Source: an uncultured Spirochaetota bacterium
GTDB lineage: Bacteria > Spirochaetota > Spirochaetia > JAFGXN01
NCBI GenBank assembly: GCA_944390005.1
Contig: CALXOJ010000005.1
Coordinates: 1-64,000, forward strand
Length of the DNA stretch: 64,000 nt
Direction: 5' to 3'
The translations under genes were made by a program, and so were the position numbers. The notes under the pieces are model-generated. The model did no database searches. It saw only the letters and a program-made list of their open reading frames with translations, and was not told the DNA's origin. This document shows positions 45,046-52,484 of this stretch, one piece after another; within the stretch, counting starts at the first letter, position 1; each line of letters opens with the position of its first letter.

Positions 45046-45537
45046 TTATTCCGCCAACATTCGAATCAACGTCAACGCCGCCTGACGGCGAATTTCTTCC
45101 CTGTCGCCTTGAAACAAAAAGCGGCTGATCTTTTCTCCGCATGCATTCGCCGTTCCGATAAAAACCGTCCCGACAGGCTTTTCCGGCGTTCCGCCTCCGG
45201 GACCGGCAATTCCGGAAACTGCACCGGCAACGGCGCATCCGGTCTTCTGCCGCAAACCTTTCAGCATCTCCGAAACGGTTTCGGAAGAAACGGCGCCGAA
45301 ACGCGTCAACGTTTCTTTCGAAACGCCCAAATCGCGCTGTTTCGCTTCATTTGAATAAACAATATATCCGCACAGAAACCGAGAAGAGACCCCCGGAATC
45401 TCGGTAAAAGCGGCTGCACACAAACCTCCTGTGCACGACTCCGCCAACGCAAACGTCAGCCGTTCGGCTTGAAAAAAATCGAATGTTTTGAGGGCAGCCT
45501 TCGTCAACTCAGACGAAATATTCGGCACCACCGTCAC
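45046..45537 (-). CDS. pncC: CinA C-terminal domain protein, nicotinamide-nucleotide amidase
   Basis: A 163-residue, stand-alone CinA C-terminal domain, the PncC type that deamidates nicotinamide mononucleotide for NAD recycling. The motifs LAESCTGGLCAAAFTEIPG, YSNEAKQRDLGV and SGIAGPGGGTPEKPVGTV are complete. The start is GTG, overlapping the bactofilin stop by 4 bp (GTGA). Confidence 0.9.
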   Translation of the reverse strand: MTVVPNISSELTKAALKTFDFFQAERLTFALAESCTGGLCAAAFTEIPGVSSRFLCGYIVYSNEAKQRDLGVSKETLTRFGAVSSETVSEMLKGLRQKTGCAVAGAVSGIAGPGGGTPEKPVGTVFIGTANACGEKISRFLFQGDREEIRRQAALTLIRMLAE

Positions 45538-45932
45538 GATTTTAATGCCGCCTTGATTTTTTCCGCAGGAGCCGAAAAAATATCGATGTCGACCGCCGTC
45601 GGTTTCAGCATTTCACAGTGTCCAATCAATTCAACTCCGTCATCGATTCTCAAACGGGAAGTTTTAATGTCGCCTTTGATTTTCGCTGTCGGCATCAAAT
45701 CAAGAGCGTCGGAAACCGTAATGTCGCCCGTCACTTTTCCTGCAATGACCATTGATTTTGCGGTAATATCGGCTTCAACTTCTGCGCCGTCGTCAATATA
45801 CAGAAATCCGTCGCAGTTGATGAGACCTTTAACGCGTCCTTTGATTTTCATCGCCGATGAAAAGCGAAAAGTCCCTTCAAAATATGTTCCTTCTGCCAAA
45901 GTAGTCACGATTTTGGTATTGCGAATCGACAT
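45534..45932 (-). CDS. Bactofilin
   Basis: A 132-residue polymer-forming protein. The central beta-helix shows repeats around FEGTFRFSSAMKIKGRVKG, VEADITAKSMVIAGKVTGDI and AKIKGDIKTSRLRID, typical of bactofilins, which form membrane-associated filaments used in cell shape and polarity. ATG 45932 has GAGGAG upstream; the in-frame upstream ATG overlaps that site. In spirochaetes bactofilin affects cell form and motility. Confidence 0.93.
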   Translation of the reverse strand: MSIRNTKIVTTLAEGTYFEGTFRFSSAMKIKGRVKGLINCDGFLYIDDGAEVEADITAKSMVIAGKVTGDITVSDALDLMPTAKIKGDIKTSRLRIDDGVELIGHCEMLKPTAVDIDIFSAPAEKIKAALKS

Positions 45933-45962
45933 GAAAAATCTCCTCATCTATTTTTATCATAT

Positions 45963-47627
45963 TTACTTTTTTTTGGCAAGTTTTCCGCGGCCGGAGGATT
46001 TGCGGAATACCGCCGCCCGCTTTATTCTGTAAGCAGCGGCGATGATGACCGCAGCGGCAAGCGCCGGCGCAAAGCCGTTACGCAAAACGAATGCGTTGAC
46101 GGTTTTTGACGGCCGAAACAACGGAACGTCGGCTGTCAGCGTTGTTTTCAGAAACGGCGGCAGCGACGCTTGTATGCGTCCGTTGGGGAGAATCACTGCA
46201 GTTGTGCCGGAGTTGGTCGCCCTTATGGTCGGCAGTCCCGTTTCAATCGAGCGAAAAACGGCTATCGCAGCATGCTGCCTTTGCGCCGCATCAGATTCCG
46301 CCCAAAGGTCATTGGTCAAATTGATCAGCAGCCGCGCGCCGTTACGGGCGTCTTCGCGGGAAATATCGCTGAAAACATCTTCATAACAAATGTTGACCGC
46401 AAAAGGCACGCCGCCGGCACTTTTAAAAAGCACCGAACCTTCCCCGCGATCCCATAACTGACAACCGTGCGCCTCCAAAAAACGGACTGCCGCCGGAAAA
46501 CTCTCCTTCAGCGGAAAATCTTCGACAATCGGTACCAGATGACGCTTTCGATAAACGCCTTCGACACGTCCGTTTTTCAACACAACAGCCGCGTTGTAGG
46601 AACGGCGATTAAGACGACCGATTCCGGCAGAATCGTAAACCACCGGAGGCAGCGACGGATCTCCGATGACGCTTTCGCTGTTGCCAGTGATGAAGGTTCC
46701 CGGCACCGTTTTTGCCCATTCAAGAAACTGCCTGACCAACTCTTTGGATTGAGGATCGGTATCATAGCGCGTATGCCAGTCGATTCCCGGCACCAGCGCC
46801 GTTTCAGGCCAAATGACGAAGTCATAAGGGCGGCTGTCTGCGTTTGAAGTCAATGCGTCATCCGTCAATTTTTTAAGGATTTCATAATTACGCCGGTACG
46901 TCTGAAAACCGCCCGACCATGTATCTCCGGAGTGCTGAACCGTCAAAATTTTCACCGACTCTCCCGTCGGCTTAACGGAGGCAATTTGAACCGCACCGAA
47001 AACAATCGCCGCAGCAAAAAAAACAGCAAATCCGCTTACGGCAATCCGCTGTTTTTTAAGGAAGATCGGAAAATTCCGCACTGTCTCTTTTATCGAATTT
47101 CCGATCGCCGCCGCAAAAAAGGCCGCCGGAAACGCCAGACAAAATGAAACTCCGAAAACACCCAAAACCGCCGCAATCCCGCGCACCCCGGGAACGGAAT
47201 ACTGCGTGTACCCGATAATTCCGTAGGGAAATGCCAAAAATCCGACAGTTTTCAGAGCTTCAAAAACCGTAAACCCGGCCGCCGCCGCAATCCACGCGGC
47301 ATCGCCAAAAAGCCGCCGTACCGCCGCCGCGTAAACCGCCAGCAGCAGATAGGCAAACGCCATCACCGTGCAGACAAAAATCATCGCCAGCGGGTTAAAG
47401 GTCCAAAGCCAGTAACAGACAAAAAGATAAGTCAAAACGCCGGACGCCGGCACCGACAAGAAACGGCTTTTTTCGGTTTTTAAAAGAAGAAAAAAAAGAA
47501 AAAAAAGAGCGAACGGAGCCGCAAAAGGCAAACCGTTTTTGAAAACGGGATTCGGGAATGCCAAAGCCGTCAGCGCAGGATACAAAATCACCGCCGCAAG
47601 AATCAATCCCGACCGCAGAGGTTTCAT
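45963..47627 (-). CDS. lnt: Apolipoprotein N-acyltransferase
   Basis: A 554-residue inner-membrane enzyme that adds the third acyl chain to the N-terminal cysteine of lipoproteins. Several transmembrane helices (residues 1-215) precede a periplasmic nitrilase domain with catalytic triad regions FVIWPETALV, KRHLVPIVEDFPLKESF and NICYEDVF. A final helix follows. It matters here because about twelve predicted lipoproteins lie in this window. The ATG at 47627 overlaps the hup stop by 4 bp (ATGA). Confidence 0.95.
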   Translation of the reverse strand: MKPLRSGLILAAVILYPALTALAFPNPVFKNGLPFAAPFALFFLFFLLLKTEKSRFLSVPASGVLTYLFVCYWLWTFNPLAMIFVCTVMAFAYLLLAVYAAAVRRLFGDAAWIAAAAGFTVFEALKTVGFLAFPYGIIGYTQYSVPGVRGIAAVLGVFGVSFCLAFPAAFFAAAIGNSIKETVRNFPIFLKKQRIAVSGFAVFFAAAIVFGAVQIASVKPTGESVKILTVQHSGDTWSGGFQTYRRNYEILKKLTDDALTSNADSRPYDFVIWPETALVPGIDWHTRYDTDPQSKELVRQFLEWAKTVPGTFITGNSESVIGDPSLPPVVYDSAGIGRLNRRSYNAAVVLKNGRVEGVYRKRHLVPIVEDFPLKESFPAAVRFLEAHGCQLWDRGEGSVLFKSAGGVPFAVNICYEDVFSDISREDARNGARLLINLTNDLWAESDAAQRQHAAIAVFRSIETGLPTIRATNSGTTAVILPNGRIQASLPPFLKTTLTADVPLFRPSKTVNAFVLRNGFAPALAAAVIIAAAYRIKRAAVFRKSSGRGKLAKKK

Positions 47628-47950
47628 TTGCGGAGATCCCAAACGCGGTTTTTTAACTCTTTCCCCGGACGAAAAACCGCAACGCCGTGATTTTCAACGC
47701 TGACGGTTTCACCGGTTCGAGGATTGCGCGCGCATTGACGGCCTTTGCGAACTTTAACCTCAAATGTCCCCAAACCTCGCAGCTCTATAACGCTGCCGGA
47801 CGCCAACGCCTCTTTAATTTCGAACAAAAGCGTATCGACAATACGCACCAACTCCGACTTTCTTCCGAAAAATTCTCCTGAGTTCCAAATTCGATCCACG
47901 AGTTCCGCTTTTGTGACTTTTGTGACGGATTTTTCTTCCCGTTCGGACAA
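47624..47950 (-). CDS. hup: HU/IHF family DNA-binding protein
   Basis: A 108-residue nucleoid protein with an N-terminal extension of about 12 residues over classic HU. The core VTKAELVDRIWNS, IELRGLGTFEVKVRKGRQCARNPRTGE and AVFRPGKELKNRV match HU, with the DNA-bending arm present. The reading frame suggests a TTG start at 47950 with a GGGGG site; I see no better start, so the N-terminus is uncertain. The gene lies 11 bp downstream of the rpsT terminator hairpin, so read-through or an overlapping promoter must supply transcription. Confidence 0.88.
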   Translation of the reverse strand: MSEREEKSVTKVTKAELVDRIWNSGEFFGRKSELVRIVDTLLFEIKEALASGSVIELRGLGTFEVKVRKGRQCARNPRTGETVSVENHGVAVFRPGKELKNRVWDLRK

Positions 47951-47961
47951 AATAACCCCCG

Positions 47962-47998
47962 AAAAACAAAAAATATCCGACAGAAATCGGATATTTTC
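47962..47998 (-). terminator. Terminator or attenuator between rpsT and hup
   Basis: AAAATATCCGA (47970-47980) pairs with TCGGATATTTT (47987-47997) around a 6-nt loop; on the minus strand TTTTTTG then TTTTT follow. The hup start is only 11 nt downstream. Confidence 0.85.
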
Positions 47999-48019
47999 GC
48001 CGCGGATTAATTCAGATAA

Positions 48020-48280
48020 TTAAATCCGGTTGATTTGTTTCATGAAACGCGATTTTTTCCGCGCAGCCATATTCGAATGGAAAACGCCTTTCCCTTCGGC
48101 GGTATCGATTAATTTTTCGAAAATTTTAAACTGAGCCAACGCTCCGTCTTTGTCGCGTTCGGCAATGGCCGACGAAACTTTTTTCATTGCCGTGCGTACC
48201 GCGCTCTTCGTCATACGATTGCGAAGCGTCCGCCGCTCGGTTTGTCTGATTCTCTTTTTTGAAGATTTATTGTTTGCCAA
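48020..48280 (-). CDS. rpsT: Ribosomal protein S20
   Basis: An 86-residue small-subunit protein, MANNKSSKKRIRQTERRT, highly basic and helical, ending FHSNMAARKKSRFMKQIN. GGAGG precedes the ATG. A terminator follows at 47970. Confidence 0.97.
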   Translation of the reverse strand: MANNKSSKKRIRQTERRTLRNRMTKSAVRTAMKKVSSAIAERDKDGALAQFKIFEKLIDTAEGKGVFHSNMAARKKSRFMKQINRI

Positions 48281-48300
48281 AGTTTTTTCCTCCGCTCGGT

Positions 48301-48471
48301 TTATTTAAAATCTTTCGGTCTGCGCTCTTGACGATTGCACTTTTCACACACAGCCACATTTTGCGCTTTTCCGTTTTTAAACAACGTTCTCATTTTAACT
48401 TCGCCGCCGCACGGACAGGCGAATTTATGGGTATTGGAACCGACACGAGAGTTTTTTGAAGCCTGCGCCAT
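48301..48471 (-). CDS. 56-residue zinc-ribbon protein upstream of rpsT
   Basis: The protein begins MAQASKNSRVGSNTHKF, is basic and has two cysteine pairs, CPC and CEKC, which would bind one zinc in the style of small ribosomal proteins. AGGAG precedes the ATG at 48471, and the stop is at 48301-48303. It lies 20 bp before rpsT in the same operon, which suggests a ribosome-linked role, but I recognise no named family. Confidence 0.8.
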   Translation of the reverse strand: MAQASKNSRVGSNTHKFACPCGGEVKMRTLFKNGKAQNVAVCEKCNRQERRPKDFK

Positions 48472-48581
48472 ATTCGAATCTCCTCATAATACTGAAATGG
48501 ATCTTATGAAGAAGAATACACAAATTCGAAAAGAAAATCAAGCGGTCTTCTTTATTTTTGTGATTAATGTTAAAGTTAAGT

Positions 48582-49583
48582 ATGGAAATGATTTCGGAAT
48601 GCGTTCTCAATTTCAGCGAAGGCCGCCGCCGTGAAATAATTGACGCTGTCGCCAATGCGGCTGCGGAAGTTGACGGTGTGTTTGTTCTGCAAATCGACAG
48701 CCACAAAGACGCCAACCGCACTGTTTTGACCTTTGCCGGAGATCCCGAAAGCGTCTGCGAAGCCGCCTTCCGCGCGGTCAAAACGGCTGCCGAACGGATT
48801 GACATGCGCCTCCACAGCGGCACGCACGCACGAATCGGCGCCGCCGATGTGGTTCCGATTGTGCCGGTCAAAGGGCTTTCCCTTGCCGATGCCGTCAGCC
48901 GCGCACGGGCGCTGGGCGAACGCATCGGCGGCGAACTGCGTCTGCCGGTTTATTTATACGCCGAAGCGGCGCGCAGCGAACAACGCAGACGGTTGCCTTT
49001 TATCCGCCGCGGCGAATACGAAGGGTTGGCGGCACGTATGGCCGACGGATTTCTCCCCGATTACGGACCGACCGTCTTCAACCCTCGTTTCGGCGCCTGC
49101 GCCGTCGGTGCGCGGCGTTTTATGATTGCGTATAATGTCAACATTCCGGGGAACGAATCGATTCTGCCGATTTTAAACCGAATCGCCGCACGGCTGCGCA
49201 GCTCGGGCGACGGAAAAAAAGCCGGCCGACTGAAAGAAGTTCAGGCTAAGCCGTGGTTCAGTTCCGATTTCGGAATGTGCCAGATGACCGCCAACCTTTT
49301 CGATTTCCGTAAAACCGGCGTCGAAGGCTTTTTTGAAGCCGTTAAAGCCGAGTGTATGCGGGAAGGGCTTTCGGTTGACGGCAGCGAACTTATCGGATTG
49401 ATCCCGGCGGAAGCGCTTCTGCAGGCCGCCGACTTTTACGGCTTTCCGAACTCCGGAAAAAACGAAGCCGACGCCTGTGCGTTTGCCGGCGAGCGTTTGG
49501 GGTTAAATCGATGCAAACCGTTTAACGTCCAAGAACGGGTTTTTGAATTCGCACTCGAAAAGGCAAAAAAACAGTCGGAATGA
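48582..49583 (+). CDS. ftcD: Glutamate formimidoyltransferase
   Basis: A 333-residue enzyme that moves the formimino group from formiminoglutamate, a histidine breakdown product, to tetrahydrofolate. It begins ISECVLNFSEGRR; the catalytic His is H82 in SGTHARIGAADVVP, and YNVNIPG, KPWFSSDFGMCQMTANL and ELIGLIP follow. The cyclodeaminase domain is absent, so this is the transferase alone. ATG 48582 or 48588 is the start by homology; no Shine-Dalgarno is visible. TTAAAG (48570-48575) ends 6 nt before 48582. Confidence 0.93.
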   Translation: MEMISECVLNFSEGRRREIIDAVANAAAEVDGVFVLQIDSHKDANRTVLTFAGDPESVCEAAFRAVKTAAERIDMRLHSGTHARIGAADVVPIVPVKGLSLADAVSRARALGERIGGELRLPVYLYAEAARSEQRRRLPFIRRGEYEGLAARMADGFLPDYGPTVFNPRFGACAVGARRFMIAYNVNIPGNESILPILNRIAARLRSSGDGKKAGRLKEVQAKPWFSSDFGMCQMTANLFDFRKTGVEGFFEAVKAECMREGLSVDGSELIGLIPAEALLQAADFYGFPNSGKNEADACAFAGERLGLNRCKPFNVQERVFEFALEKAKKQSE

Positions 49584-49622
49584 ATTGACATTTTCCCCTG
49601 TTTTCATTAGAATGTTTAAAAA

Positions 49623-49706
49623 GCCGGTGTGGTGAAATTGGTAGACACAGTAGACTCAAAATCTGCCGGGTTCACGCCCATAACGGTTCAAGTCCGTTCA
49701 CCGGCA
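49623..49706 (+). tRNA. tRNA-Leu (CAA)
   Basis: The acceptor stem GCCGGTG (49623-49629) pairs with CACCGGC (49699-49705), with A as discriminator. The anticodon loop CTCAAAA gives anticodon CAA on a GTAGA/TCTGC stem. A long variable arm (class II) and a T-arm AACGG/CCGTT complete it. CCA is not encoded. Confidence 0.96.
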
Positions 49707-49709
49707 AAA

Positions 49710-49736
49710 AAGGTCTCCTTTCCGGAGACCTTTTGC
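49710..49736. terminator. Bidirectional terminator after tRNA-Leu
   Basis: AAGGTCTCC (49710-49718) pairs with GGAGACCTT (49724-49732). T-tracts lie on both sides in the relevant strand, so it can also end the convergent protease/LRR operon. Confidence 0.9.
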
Positions 49737-49757
49737 TTTTCAGGCGGACAGACAGCG

Positions 49758-50879
49758 TCACTCACCGTATTTTCTGACAACCACCTGAAAATTAAGAGCC
49801 TTGGCAAAATCCAGATCAGTATCACCGCAAAGCGCACGAGCCTGCTCCGGAGTAAACTGAAGAATTATTTTATTCCTTCTATTTTCCATCGCTATTTTGG
49901 CAGCCTCATTCGGAACATAAAAAGTGAGCGGCGCGCCTGTTTCCGCCAGTTGTAAATAAAATCTGCGCTGCGGACTGTTTGCCTGCTCTATTGCATACTG
50001 AAAATAGGTCAGGTTATCGCGGTATATATCCGTCGAAGCACTTCCGCCTCCGTACTCCAGAAAATCTTCATACGGCACCTCCCCCGGCATCAGCGAGGTC
50101 TGAAGAGGGTCAAAAAATACATTTTCAACAGTGCGTTCATACAAATCCCACGGATTCTCATGCTCCCACTGTAAATAAACCTCGTCGGAATGGTACAGCC
50201 TTCCGGTATAGGCGAATGGGTAGCGCGGATCGACAACGACAGGCCCGTCCAACCGGATGGACTCCGAGAAGAGAGGAGCCCTTATATTCACCGGATTATA
50301 AACAACCCGGGCATCGGAAGACCAGCCTAGGTTGACGCTTTCAATATTTTCGGGAAGAATGACCTCTTTAAAAGTCGAACTCGTGAAAGCAAGGGGAAAT
50401 TCCTTTAACTTTCCGGGTAAAATGGTTATTTTTTCCAAATTCTCACAAAGAGAAAAGGCATTCTCTTCGATTTCGGAAACGGAACCGGGAATGACCAATT
50501 CTTTAATAGCCAGGTCCTGGAAAGCCCAACTTTCGATTTTTTCTACCCCGTCCTCAATGGTCAGCGACTCCACAGAGGTACACGACCCAAAAGCCCTCTC
50601 CCCGATCACTTTTACGGAACCGGGAATGACAATACTTTTTATCCCGGCCTCTAGGAAAAAACATTCGTACCCGATACCTGTAACCGGTTTACCGTTGATT
50701 TCCGACGGAATCACCAGCGAGTCGCCTGTCACAATCGCATTTTTAATGATGACTCCGCCTTCGCCGTCGCTTACGTAGCCAAAAGTGCCCCCTTCTCCCC
50801 TGTAGCAGGAAGACAGGATAAGTATCAAAACCGCCTGTATAATCATTCCGATTCTTCTCATTTGATTCTCCTTTCTCAT
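49758..50879 (-). CDS. BspA-like leucine-rich repeat lipoprotein
   Basis: A 373-residue protein with lipobox LSSC. About six BspA-type (LRR_5) repeats of 22-24 residues run from about 60 to 190 (GIKSIVIPGSVKVIGERAFGSC, ESLTIEDGVEKIESWAFQ, ELVIPGSVSEIEENAFSLC and so on). Such proteins in oral treponemes bind fibronectin and other host or bacterial surface proteins. The C-terminal 170 residues are a different domain, including MENRRNKIILQFTPEQARALCG. Two in-frame starts, ATG 50879 and ATG 50861, each have an AAGGAG site because an 18-bp unit is duplicated. It is the last gene of the protease operon. Confidence 0.88.
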   Translation of the reverse strand: MRKENQMRRIGMIIQAVLILILSSCYRGEGGTFGYVSDGEGGVIIKNAIVTGDSLVIPSEINGKPVTGIGYECFFLEAGIKSIVIPGSVKVIGERAFGSCTSVESLTIEDGVEKIESWAFQDLAIKELVIPGSVSEIEENAFSLCENLEKITILPGKLKEFPLAFTSSTFKEVILPENIESVNLGWSSDARVVYNPVNIRAPLFSESIRLDGPVVVDPRYPFAYTGRLYHSDEVYLQWEHENPWDLYERTVENVFFDPLQTSLMPGEVPYEDFLEYGGGSASTDIYRDNLTYFQYAIEQANSPQRRFYLQLAETGAPLTFYVPNEAAKIAMENRRNKIILQFTPEQARALCGDTDLDFAKALNFQVVVRKYGE

Positions 50880-50892
50880 TTGATTCTCCTTT
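50857..50892. repeat. Tandem 18-bp duplication of ribosome-binding site and start codon
   Basis: Two perfect, adjacent copies of CTCATTTGATTCTCCTTT (50857-50874, 50875-50892). On the minus strand each copy reads AAAGGAGAATCAAATGAG, i.e. a Shine-Dalgarno plus ATG, in frame with each other and with the BspA-like gene. Confidence 0.97.
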
Positions 50893-50899
50893 TTTCTTT

Positions 50900-52474
50900 T
50901 CAGTCAAGACCGGGTCCGGACGGAAGTGCGATATCGGAAAAAGAAACGGCTTTCCCCCACACAGTGTTCAGAAAGGCGGCGTTGATTTCTTTCAGAACGG
51001 ACGACGGATTTTCCGCTGTTGTATACGGCAGATAAAATCCGGGAGACGCCCCTTCCGGAGCCGTTTCAAAGACTTCTTTTAACTTTGCGGCGGTTTCCGC
51101 GGATACCGCCTGATCAAGAAAATGGAAAAAATCATAAAAAACAACCGCATATCCGCTTTCGGGAGTCTGCATCGGTTTCATATCCGACCGCTGAACGGGA
51201 TCGAATGTCAGCTGCCGCGAAAAAGGACCGGTACGGCCGAAATCCTTCGGATCGCAGGCAATCAGCATCAGCTCTCCGCCGCCGGCGGATTTGTATTCCG
51301 CAACAGCTTTGTTCAGGTCAATCTTTTCCCATCGGGACATTCCTGCCAATGTTGTGTAGTAAAGCCCTCCGACATCAATATCTGTCGCCGGGGCAATGAT
51401 GCGCCGAATTTGGGCAGCGGAAAATTCGGCAAAAACCTCCACCGTTCCCATCCGGCACGAGTCAAAAACCAGCGTCCCGACCTGAAAAGACGACTCAAAT
51501 ACCGACGCCAAATCCCGGATCGACATGCGGCTTCCTGCCGTATCATCAACGGCAAAGGTGCGGGAAGCAATACGGGAAGCCGTGTCCGCACCGGTATCTG
51601 CCGTACCGGCCGGGGTATCCTGCAGCGGAATCCGGTTGTAATCAATATTTTCCGGCAGCCATCCGGTTGAATGGGACCAGAGAATCAGTTTGTCAAAATA
51701 AAAACCCGCCTCCGATAAAACCGACACCATTCCGTCTTTGGAGGCAGAATCGATTTCCTGCAAAAACACCTTTACAACCGGACTGACAATTTCATCCGTT
51801 TCATCATGGACAATCCGAAAGATAAGCGGCTGGTTAAACGGTGAATTTTGAGGCGGATCGAGAAAGACATAAAGCGTAAAGGATGCATTCCAGCCGGCTT
51901 CCATCTCATTGATATCATTGAGGGCGGCCGTGTACAAATCGTTATCGGCAGCCATATAAACAAGCACATTACCATACATTTCAGTCGGCATTGATTTCCG
52001 GTCTTCCGAAGCCTTTCCGGCGGCGAGCCAGCTGTCTTTTACCTCAAAAATCCATTTATAAATCTGACGTCCGTCCCGTTCGTCATACTCCGAATCGATT
52101 CGCACCGGATAGGCCGTAAAAATCCCCAGCAGTTCGTCGCTGAAGCGGCCCTTATTGGATTCCCAATTCTCTCTGAGTTTCTGAATCGGGATCCTAAAAA
52201 AACAGGAATCGTTAGGAATAGAAAAACCGTTAAACCTTTTTAAGTTTTCGCGGCCAAAATAGAGTTCGGACGCCGAACGGCTGTCCCGGGCACGAGCATG
52301 GAAACTTTCGGTCGGTTCAATCGTCTTTGCCCGTTCGTCATATTGGATGTACACGGGCTCCCCGGTCTGGTTTTCCACATAAAATTCGATTCCCCGCAGC
52401 TTCTCCCACTCTTCCAAAGGCGGACAGGCTGCCAGCGCCGGCAGTAAAAAAATAAGCGGCAGTAATTTTTTCAT
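50900..52474 (-). CDS. Clostripain-family (C11) cysteine protease lipoprotein
   Basis: A 524-residue protein with lipobox LAAC (C17). ATG 52474 has AAGGAGG upstream; the frame is open further. The peptidase C11 fold is shown by VYMAADNDLYTAALNDINEM, the catalytic His H268 in LWSHSTGWLP and catalytic Cys C340 in FDSCRMGTVEVFAEF. C11 enzymes cut after Arg or Lys and are often exported. Residues 1-165 form an extra N-terminal beta domain. It lies between the astacin and the BspA-like gene in one operon. Confidence 0.92.
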   Translation of the reverse strand: MKKLLPLIFLLPALAACPPLEEWEKLRGIEFYVENQTGEPVYIQYDERAKTIEPTESFHARARDSRSASELYFGRENLKRFNGFSIPNDSCFFRIPIQKLRENWESNKGRFSDELLGIFTAYPVRIDSEYDERDGRQIYKWIFEVKDSWLAAGKASEDRKSMPTEMYGNVLVYMAADNDLYTAALNDINEMEAGWNASFTLYVFLDPPQNSPFNQPLIFRIVHDETDEIVSPVVKVFLQEIDSASKDGMVSVLSEAGFYFDKLILWSHSTGWLPENIDYNRIPLQDTPAGTADTGADTASRIASRTFAVDDTAGSRMSIRDLASVFESSFQVGTLVFDSCRMGTVEVFAEFSAAQIRRIIAPATDIDVGGLYYTTLAGMSRWEKIDLNKAVAEYKSAGGGELMLIACDPKDFGRTGPFSRQLTFDPVQRSDMKPMQTPESGYAVVFYDFFHFLDQAVSAETAAKLKEVFETAPEGASPGFYLPYTTAENPSSVLKEINAAFLNTVWGKAVSFSDIALPSGPGLD

Positions 52475-52484
52475 TGAATCCTCC

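Noticed and set aside
49629-49955. Open frame of 108 codons starting MVKLVDTVDSKSAG
   Set aside because: It reads through the tRNA-Leu gene and its terminator; this is a well-known false gene pattern over tRNA-Leu.
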